Both the position numbers and the translations under genes were made by a program. DNA of 7,472 nt from Thermoplasmata archaeon (GTDB taxonomy: Archaea; Thermoplasmatota; Thermoplasmata; Lutacidiplasmatales; UBA184). Positions 1 to 5,317 of the stretch are shown here, one piece after another (within the stretch, counting starts at the first letter, position 1; each line of letters starts with the position of its first letter). The stretch is from assembly GCA_030039715.1 (NCBI GenBank), contig JASHVA010000052.1, positions 1-7,472 of the forward strand, in the 5' to 3' direction. Under the pieces are notes generated by a model. The model was not told the DNA's origin and searched no databases. It saw only the letters and a program-made list of their open reading frames with translations.

Positions 1-206
1 TCGTCGCGGTCACGCACTTCTTCGAGCTCGCCCGCACGTGGCGGGACCGTCGGCTCGACTACGTGGAGTTCCTCCGCGCCGAGCGCACTGCGGACGGGAC
101 CCGGACCTTCCGCATCCAGGAGGGAGAGCCGCTCGCCACGAGCTTCGGGGCCGATGTGTACCGGGACGTTTTCGGCGAACCGCCGCCGGTGGAACCGTTC
201 GCCTAG
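1..206 (+). CDS. C-terminal end of a MutS-family DNA mismatch repair ATPase (partial, 5' end outside window)
   Basis: The reading frame is open from the left edge (first full codon at 3) to the TAG at 204-206, giving 67 residues. It begins VAVTHFFELA, which resembles the THxxEL stretch of the MutS-type ABC ATPase domain, where the histidine lies near the nucleotide site. Further on come FLRAER, a DG turn, then GEPLATSFG and DVYRDVFG. From memory, that tail is typical of the MutS-related ATPases found in high-GC bacteria and some archaea, rather than of canonical MutS with its clamp-binding tail. MutS-family ATPases bind mismatched or branched DNA and change shape on ATP hydrolysis. The Walker A and B motifs would lie upstream and cannot be seen, so the exact subfamily is open. 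The gene is separated from the next one by about 126 bases, which suggests a separate transcript. Confidence 0.6.
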   Translation, partial: VAVTHFFELARTWRDRRLDYVEFLRAERTADGTRTFRIQEGEPLATSFGADVYRDVFGEPPPVEPFA

Positions 207-220
207 CTCGGTCGCCCGCG

Positions 221-231
221 CTCTTCTTATC
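221..231 (+). promoter_or_regulatory. Possible archaeal-type promoter (TATA-like box) before the coiled-coil/usp unit
   Basis: The gap between the MutS-like stop (206) and the ATG at 333 is the only clear intergenic space on the plus strand. Within it, CTCTTCTTATC is one of the few AT-leaning stretches and loosely resembles an archaeal TATA box. If it works, transcription would start near 253-257, leaving a leader of about 75-80 bases before the ATG at 333. No BRE element or good bacterial -35/-10 pair was recognised. This is a weak call that depends on the organism being an archaeon. Confidence 0.25.
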
Positions 232-318
232 CTTCGCCCGCCTCGTCGCGTTCGGCTGTGGGGTCAGCCTCTCTCGCCTCGGTGCGGGAGAAACCGCAGC
301 ACGCTGCCGATGACCCCT

Positions 319-324
319 GGGAGG
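319..324 (+). promoter_or_regulatory. Shine-Dalgarno site that sets the start of the coiled-coil gene
   Basis: GGGAGG lies 8 bases before the ATG at 333-335. This is ideal spacing and supports that ATG over the in-frame GTG codons at 258 and 282, which have no comparable site. Confidence 0.6.
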
Positions 325-332
325 CAGCGAAG

Positions 333-776
333 ATGATCGGATACGTGGTGAAGGCACCGAAGAAGAAGGCCGAACGAGCGCCGACGGCGCTGGCCATCCC
401 GTTCGACATCCGCCAGCGGGTCCACGAGTGGGTCGACGTCGACGAGGTCGGAGCGGAGGGGTTCTGGCTGTGGCTCGGAGCGGTCCTGCCGCTGCTCCCG
501 CCTCCGGGGGCGTCGGGCTCCGACAACCGCTCCTCCGAGCGACCCGCGGCCGACCGGTTGCGCGAGCTCGCGCGGGACCTGGTCGACCTCGCCCGCGACC
601 GGGCCCGACTGACGGTCGAGTGCGACCGGTACTACCGGGACAACGAGGCGCTCGCCCGGCGGGTGAAGGCGCTCGAGGGCGCCCTGCGGACGTTCGAGAA
701 GGCCGGCCGCGGGGAGGCGCTGCCCGCCGACGCGGACGCGGACGAGGCCGGGGAACGGTACCTGCCGAGGACCTGA
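333..776 (+). CDS. Hypothetical protein with C-terminal coiled coil, 147 residues
   Basis: I do not recognise this family. The chosen ATG follows a strong GGGAGG site. The N-terminus has a short basic patch (KAPKKK, residues 7-12). Next is a compact segment, IPFDIRQRVHEWVDVD (22-37), with aromatic residues FWLWL at 44-48 and a hydrophobic, proline-rich stretch to about 59. That stretch is too short and too broken to be called a membrane helix. A charged linker (60-72) leads to about 50 residues (73-122) rich in Arg, Glu, Leu and Ala with heptad-like spacing, probably a coiled coil for self-association or partner binding. The acidic tail includes DADADEAGE. There is one cysteine (C97) and no catalytic motif. 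The frame could be opened from GTG at 258 (172 residues), but the added part looks like leader sequence. The stop is one base before the universal stress protein start, so the two are almost certainly co-transcribed. A stress-related or regulatory role is inference from that pairing only. Confidence 0.75.
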   Translation: MIGYVVKAPKKKAERAPTALAIPFDIRQRVHEWVDVDEVGAEGFWLWLGAVLPLLPPPGASGSDNRSSERPAADRLRELARDLVDLARDRARLTVECDRYYRDNEALARRVKALEGALRTFEKAGRGEALPADADADEAGERYLPRT

Positions 777-777
777 C

Positions 778-1227
778 GTGGGCGCCGCGCTGCTCGGTTC
801 GGCGCCCGCCGCGGTCCGGCGGGTCCTCGTCGCCTACGACGGCTCGCCGTCGTCGGCCCGGGCCGTGCGCTTCGCGTTCGGCGCCGTCGCGGGACGGGAC
901 GGGGAGGTCTGGATCGTGCACGCGGCCGACCCGCCGCGGGTCGTGGCCGAACCCCGGACCGAAGAGGAGCAGGGCTCGGAGGTCGAGGCGATCGGACAGA
1001 GCCTCCGCGCGATCCAGTCCTCGCGCGACCCCGCCGCGGGGGCCGTGCACGTCTGGATCCGCGAAGGGCACGCCGCCGAGGTCATCCTCCGGGCCGCCGA
1101 GGAGGCCCGGGTCGACCTCATCGTCGTCGGGACGCGCGGCCTCCGAGGCGCGAGCCGCCTCCTCCTCGGGTCGGTCTCGAGCGAGGTCCTCGCCCGGGCG
1201 GGCCGCCCGGTCACGATCGTCCCGTAG
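778..1227 (+). CDS. Universal stress protein (UspA family), ATP-binding type
   Basis: This is a soluble cytoplasmic single-domain protein of 149 residues, the usual length for one Usp domain. The first beta strand, VRRVLVAYDGS (13-23), carries the conserved Asp21 of the nucleotide pocket. The second half has the strand VDLIVVGTRG followed by the complete ATP-binding signature G-x2-G-x9-G-S (Gly118, Gly121, Gly131, Ser132), then SSEVLARAGRPVTIVP, the standard last helix and strand. Complete conservation of the signature suggests that it binds ATP, like the MJ0577 type, rather than being a non-binding UspA type. Such proteins usually form dimers and help cells survive starvation, redox or energy stress. 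The exact target is unknown. Translation starts at GTG 778, with GAGG at 767-770 seven bases upstream, one base after the stop of the coiled-coil gene. Its stop lies 12 bases from the stop of the convergent hyfB-like gene. Confidence 0.93.
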   Translation: MGAALLGSAPAAVRRVLVAYDGSPSSARAVRFAFGAVAGRDGEVWIVHAADPPRVVAEPRTEEEQGSEVEAIGQSLRAIQSSRDPAAGAVHVWIREGHAAEVILRAAEEARVDLIVVGTRGLRGASRLLLGSVSSEVLARAGRPVTIVP

Positions 1228-1239
1228 CTCGGGGCGGGC

Positions 1240-3249
1240 TCACGCCGCCGCGGCGGCGACGTAGATGACCACGATGAGGGTCACGAGGAGCACGTAGGCG
1301 AGGTACTGCCCGAGCCGCCCCGGCATCACCGCCGCCTTCAGGACCGCGGAGGTCGCTTCGCCGAAGCGGACGAGCCCGTCGTAGAAGACCTTGAAGACGT
1401 CGAGTACCTCGAGCTCGACGTTGTAGGCGACCGGGGTCGCGAGTTCCGCCTGCACGACCCCGCCGACCTGCGCGCGCACCTCGCGCGTCGCGAGCACGCT
1501 GCGCATCATGATGCGGATCCCGGTCGAGTAGCCGAAGGAGGTGTAGGTCTCGCCCTCGCGGCCCGGCGGGCTCCCGGCCATCCACGGCCGGACGCGTCGC
1601 GGGGCCCGCCCGCGGCCGAGCGCGTAGTATCCGAGCGCCACGGTCCCCCCCGCCAGGATCGCGAGCGGGATCACCTCGGGGGAGAGGATGCCGAACGGCG
1701 AGCCCGAGACGATCGACCAGCCGTTCGGGATGGAGAGCAGGCCCGAGATCGGCGCGCTCACCGCCGTGCCCGCGAACGACGCCACCGCCGGCGTGAGGAA
1801 CGTGAGGAGCCACGGGGCGCCGGCTCCGATCCCGAGGATCACAGCGCCGGCGGCGACGATCGGGGCGCCGAGCGACGCCCGGGACGGTTCCCCCGGCGCG
1901 AGGGCGTGCGGCTTCCAGAGGAGCGAGAAGCCGAGGAACTTCACCATCGCGACCAGGATGAGCCCCGCCGCGAGCGCGACGGCGGCCCCGGCGAGCAGTC
2001 CGACGAACTGGACCGCCTCCGGCGTGAACCGGTACGACTGGAACAGGGCCTCGAGGATCATCCACTCGCTCACGAACCCGGCGAGAGGGGGCGCCGCAGC
2101 GAGGCTCAATGTCGCGGCGAGCGTGCCGAGGTAGGCGGTGCCGTCCACGCCCTTCGCGCGGCCCCCGATCGCATTGAGGTCGAACGTGTGCGCGGCGTGC
2201 TCGGCGTAGCCCGCGCTCAGGAAGAGCGCGGTCTTCGCGACCGCGTGCGCGAGCGCCTGGTAGAACGCCGCGAAGAGCGCGAAGACATAGAGCTCGGTGA
2301 GTCCCTCCGACCGCGCGACGAGCGCCACACCGAGCGCGACGAGGATGAGGCCGTTGTTCTCGATCGTGCTGTAGGCGGGCAGGCCCTTCGTGTGCTCGCT
2401 GACCGCGGCGAAGAGGGCCCCGAGGAGCACCGAGACCGCCCCGATCCCGAGCATCACGCCGCCCCACCAGAGCGGCGGGTCGGAGAGCATGCTCAGCACG
2501 CGGAAGAGGCCGTACGCCCCGGCGAGCGTGAGGGTCGAGCTGAGCACGGCGGAGGCGTTGGACGGCGCCGAGGAGTGGGCGATCGGGAGCCACTCGCTCA
2601 TGTGGAACGGCGCGACCCCCATCTTGAGGCCGAAGCCAACGAGCGCCGCGACGAAGACCACCGTCGAGAGGCCCCCGCCCCCCGAAATCGGCAACTCGAG
2701 GAACGAACCCGAGATCGCGTGGATGCCCGCGAAGGCGACGATGACGAGCAGCGTGCTCGCCTCGCCGAAGGCGAGGAAGACGAACGCCGCCGAGAAGACC
2801 CGCCCGGCCCGGCCGCGGGCCTCGAGGATCATGCCGTAGGAGGCGAGCGTCATCGTCTCCCAGCCCATGAGGAAGAGGACGAGGCTCGTCGAGCTCACGA
2901 GGAGCGCGATCGCGCCGAGCGTGAGGGCGTAGCAGATCGCGAGGAGCGGCGAGGTCCGATCGTCGTACCCGATCGAGTAGACGGACGTCGCGATCCAGAC
3001 GATCGCGGCGGCGAGCGCGAAGAACGCGGAGAGCCCGTCCAGCGCGAGACCCTCGGGGTCGCCGAGCGGTCCGGTCCATGCGACTCCGTGCACCGGGATC
3101 CCCACGAGCGCGGCGACCGCCACGACGAGGAGGAGCACGGAGCCGCCGAGCGCCGCCGCGTACCCCGCGTCCCGGCGGACGACCGCGAGCGGCGCGCCGG
3201 CGAAGAACGCGAGCACGGCGATCGTGAGCAGGAGTCCGAACGGGTCCAC
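1240..3249 (-). CDS. hyfB: HyfB/HycC-like proton-translocating antiporter-like membrane subunit of an Ehr-type complex
   Basis: This is a large integral membrane protein (about 669 residues) of the NuoL/NuoM/MrpA family (proton_antipo_M domain), with well over a dozen hydrophobic segments. Key residues of the ion channel are present: Glu131 in GWETMTLASYG, Lys209 and His216 in FGLKMGVAPFH, Lys288 before YSTIENNG, Lys339 in HAVAKTALF, and Glu395 in PPLAGFVSEW. The GFVSEW signature is typical of HyfB/HycC. After the last core helices comes a soluble or amphipathic stretch (about 549-640) and a final membrane segment (about 648-667). This resembles the lateral helix and anchor seen at the end of HycC/HyfB and NuoL. 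Numbering uses GTG 3249, which has GGAGGG seven bases upstream. GTG 3255 overlaps the preceding stop as GTGA but sits only one base from that site. The C-terminus is an alanine run. It is the last gene of the operon. It probably moves H+ or Na+ across the membrane, coupled to redox in the peripheral subunits. Confidence 0.9.
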   Translation of the reverse strand: MDPFGLLLTIAVLAFFAGAPLAVVRRDAGYAAALGGSVLLLVVAVAALVGIPVHGVAWTGPLGDPEGLALDGLSAFFALAAAIVWIATSVYSIGYDDRTSPLLAICYALTLGAIALLVSSTSLVLFLMGWETMTLASYGMILEARGRAGRVFSAAFVFLAFGEASTLLVIVAFAGIHAISGSFLELPISGGGGLSTVVFVAALVGFGLKMGVAPFHMSEWLPIAHSSAPSNASAVLSSTLTLAGAYGLFRVLSMLSDPPLWWGGVMLGIGAVSVLLGALFAAVSEHTKGLPAYSTIENNGLILVALGVALVARSEGLTELYVFALFAAFYQALAHAVAKTALFLSAGYAEHAAHTFDLNAIGGRAKGVDGTAYLGTLAATLSLAAAPPLAGFVSEWMILEALFQSYRFTPEAVQFVGLLAGAAVALAAGLILVAMVKFLGFSLLWKPHALAPGEPSRASLGAPIVAAGAVILGIGAGAPWLLTFLTPAVASFAGTAVSAPISGLLSIPNGWSIVSGSPFGILSPEVIPLAILAGGTVALGYYALGRGRAPRRVRPWMAGSPPGREGETYTSFGYSTGIRIMMRSVLATREVRAQVGGVVQAELATPVAYNVELEVLDVFKVFYDGLVRFGEATSAVLKAAVMPGRLGQYLAYVLLVTLIVVIYVAAAAA

Positions 3250-3251
3250 GG

Positions 3252-3995
3252 TCACTCCCTCCGCGGGGGGCGGGGCGTGCCCGCGATGCGGCCGAGCGCG
3301 TCCAGGATGGCGACCGGCGGGGGCGGGCAGCCCGGCACGTAGACGTCGACCGGCAGGAGCTCATCGAGCGGTCCCGGGAGACCCGGCGTCCCCGCGAACG
3401 CTCCGCCGCTGATCGGGCAGACCCCGACCGCGACGACCGCCTTCGGCGCCGGGATCGCCTCGTAGGCCCGGCGGAGCGGTTCCCGCATCTCGGGCGTCGG
3501 AACCCCGACGACCAGGAGTACGTCGGCGTGGCGGGGCGAGTTCGTGAAGAAGATGCCGAGCCGCTGGCTGTCGTAGAACGGGTTCGCGAGCGCCATCACC
3601 TCGAGGTTGCAGGCGTTGCAGCTGCCGACGTCGACGAGGAAGAGGTGGAGGGAGCGCGCGAACCCGGCGAGGACGGGCGCCGCGGCCGGGGCCGAGGCCC
3701 CGGGGCGGCGTAGCTCCTCCCGCGAGCGTACGGCCTCCTCCGCCGGTCCGGTGAACGCGAGCCCCCGGGGGAGGCAGCGCGCGCAGCGGATGCAGCGTCC
3801 GGCGTCGACCGTCGGGCCGTCGAGCGCCCCGACCGGGCAGGCGTCCTTGGCCCGGGCGAGCGTCGCGAGATCCGGGGCGACCGGAGCGTGCGCCGTCTCG
3901 GGGACCTCCTCGGCGGTCGCCGGCACGGCCGGGTAGCGGGTCGTCAGGATCCCCCGGTGCAGCGACTGCTCGATCCAGCTCGGCACGGCGATCAC
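3252..3995 (-). CDS. hyfI: NuoB/HyfI-like small subunit with fused single-cluster ferredoxin-like domain
   Basis: This is a peripheral iron-sulfur subunit of 247 residues. The N-terminus (SWIEQSLHRGILTTRYP) fits a membrane-facing amphipathic leader. Residues about 43-83 are a reduced ferredoxin fold with C53-P, then CIRCARC (C68, C71, C74), enough for one [4Fe-4S] cluster. The first CxxCxxC and the last CP of a normal two-cluster ferredoxin are missing. After an Ala/Pro linker (about 84-113) comes the NuoB-like domain. Its four proximal-cluster ligands are C126 and C129 (SCNACNLE, hydrogenase-type CxxC rather than the tandem CC of complex I), C193 (GVCPISGG) and C223 (PGCPPPP). It should carry electrons between an outside donor and the large subunit. 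GTG 3995 overlaps the large-subunit stop as GTGA. A second GTG at 3986 (MPSWIEQ) has a GGTGATC site but only three bases of spacing, so the start is uncertain by three codons. The gene lies directly before hyfB, with stop and start 2 bases apart. Confidence 0.9.
   Translation of the reverse strand: MIAVPSWIEQSLHRGILTTRYPAVPATAEEVPETAHAPVAPDLATLARAKDACPVGALDGPTVDAGRCIRCARCLPRGLAFTGPAEEAVRSREELRRPGASAPAAAPVLAGFARSLHLFLVDVGSCNACNLEVMALANPFYDSQRLGIFFTNSPRHADVLLVVGVPTPEMREPLRRAYEAIPAPKAVVAVGVCPISGGAFAGTPGLPGPLDELLPVDVYVPGCPPPPVAILDALGRIAGTPRPPRRE
3257..3262 (-). promoter_or_regulatory. Shine-Dalgarno site inside the small-subunit gene that sets the hyfB start
   Basis: On the minus strand GGAGGG (3262 to 3257) lies in the last codons of the small-subunit gene. 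It is seven bases before GTG 3249 but only one base before GTG 3255. Spacing therefore favours the inner GTG as the true start of the HyfB-like protein. Confidence 0.5.
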
Positions 3996-5317
3996 CCGTC
4001 CGTCTCGGCGAAGGCGAAGCCGAAGCTCTCGAGCGCGAAGTGGAAGTCCGTGAACACCGCGTCCCGCATCCCGAGGGCGAAGAGCGGCCAGTTCGCCACG
4101 CTCGGCGTCCGCCAGCCGACATCGGCGACCCGGCCGTCTTCGACCCGCACGTCGTAGACGAGGTCGCCGCTCGGGGCCTCGGTGCGACCGATGCCGCGGT
4201 GCTCCGCGACCGGCTCCGCGGGCGGCACGAGCGACGTCGCCGAGGGCCATCGCTCGAGCATCTGCTCGATTAGGAGGAGGCTCGACCGGATCTCGGCGCC
4301 CCGGACGAGGACCCGGGAGAGCGCGTCGCCTTCCTTCTGGACCGGCAGGGCCACGAAGAGGTCCTCGTAGGGCGGCGACGGCACGCGCAACCGGTCGTCC
4401 CAGGGCACCCCGGACGCGCGCAGGGTCGGGCCCGTGGCGCCCCATCGGATCGCCTCGTCGCGGGGGACGGAGCACGTCGACTGGATCCGGTCGACGAACG
4501 TGCGCGAACCGAGGAAGAGCTCCCAGAGGCGGTCGAACTCCCCCTCGACCGCGTCGATCCGGCCCGAGAGCCGACGGCGGTCCGTCGCGTCCAGGCGGCG
4601 GACCGGCCCGTTCGGGAGGAGGGCCCCGAACAGCCACCGGTGCCCGAACGCCGTTCCCTGGATCCGGAGCACCTCCTCGGCGAGCGCGTGCGTCTGGGCG
4701 AGCCCGACGTTCTGCGACGCCGCTTCGGCCACGCGCGCGAGGACGTGGAGATGGTTGTAGATCCGCTGCAGCTCCTGGGCGAACCCGCGGATCCAGAGCT
4801 CCTCGCGGGGAACCTCCCGGCCTTCCGCGCTCTCGGCGGCGGCGAGGAACGCCGCAACGTGCGCCGCGGAGAAATTGCCGGCGATCCGCTCGATGAGGAG
4901 CGCCGCGTCGGCGACCGGCCGACCGCGCACGGACGCGCGCACGCGCCGCGACTTGAACCCGCCCACCGGTGCGAGGTTCAGCACGCGCTCGCCGTACGTC
5001 GTGACCTCGAACTTCCCGGACTCGGGCACGCCCATCGTGATCGGACCGTACGGGAAGGTGAACACGCCGTACCCCTCGGTGAGCGTGCGGGGGCCGAGCG
5101 GGTGCGTCCCGTCGGACCCGCTCGCCCCCTGCCAGAGGCGCACGACGTCGCGGGGTACGACGGCCCGGGGCCGGAGGACGAGGACCGCGCGTCCGTCGTG
5201 GTAGTCGTTGTAGAGCGCGAACGCCCCGTCGTCCGCCGCGTAGGCGGGCGCCCGCTCGGCGACCGGCCGCTCGTCCGAGGGGCGGTCCTCCTCGACCGTC
5301 CAGGCCGGCCGCGTCAC
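3992..5317 (-). CDS. hyfG: HyfG/NuoD-like large subunit lacking all [NiFe] cysteines (Ehr type)
   Basis: This is a peripheral catalytic-type subunit of 441 residues from the hydrogenase large subunit / complex I 49 kDa family. Family landmarks are FPYGP (88-92), FEVTTYGERV (103-112), ELQRIYNHLH (182-191), LRASGVPWDDR (299-309), a LPVQKEGDALSRVLVR block (323-338) and RTPSVANWP (403-411). The nickel site is gone. The first motif, RxCGxCxxxH in hydrogenases, reads RIAGNFSAAH (144-153), with Ala146 and Phe149 at the Cys positions. The C-terminal motif, near SxxPCxxC, reads SFGFAFAET (431-439) with no Cys. The only cysteine is C282. It therefore cannot bind a normal NiFe(CN)2CO centre. The N-terminal 75 residues show no recognisable NuoC signature. 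The start is GTG 5317, overlapping the HyfF stop as GTGA. No C-terminal maturation-protease extension is present. The partner substrate is unknown, but membership of the Ehr group is well supported. Confidence 0.92.
   Translation of the reverse strand: MTRPAWTVEEDRPSDERPVAERAPAYAADDGAFALYNDYHDGRAVLVLRPRAVVPRDVVRLWQGASGSDGTHPLGPRTLTEGYGVFTFPYGPITMGVPESGKFEVTTYGERVLNLAPVGGFKSRRVRASVRGRPVADAALLIERIAGNFSAAHVAAFLAAAESAEGREVPREELWIRGFAQELQRIYNHLHVLARVAEAASQNVGLAQTHALAEEVLRIQGTAFGHRWLFGALLPNGPVRRLDATDRRRLSGRIDAVEGEFDRLWELFLGSRTFVDRIQSTCSVPRDEAIRWGATGPTLRASGVPWDDRLRVPSPPYEDLFVALPVQKEGDALSRVLVRGAEIRSSLLLIEQMLERWPSATSLVPPAEPVAEHRGIGRTEAPSGDLVYDVRVEDGRVADVGWRTPSVANWPLFALGMRDAVFTDFHFALESFGFAFAETDG

Noticed and set aside
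258..332. GTG 258 as the start of the coiled-coil gene, possibly on a leaderless transcript
   Set aside because: The strong, well-spaced Shine-Dalgarno site before ATG 333 explains the start better. The extra 25 residues lack structure, although leaderless use was not excluded.
1244..1257. Perfect GC palindrome near the hyfB stop as a possible terminator
   Set aside because: It is the coding sequence of the C-terminal alanine run (GCC/GCG codons), with no loop and no following T-tract.
1906..3342. Long plus-strand frame of 478 codons opposite hyfB
   Set aside because: Its translation is mostly Arg, Glu and Asp, the usual mirror image of a GC-rich membrane-protein gene. The minus strand here has clear conserved motifs.
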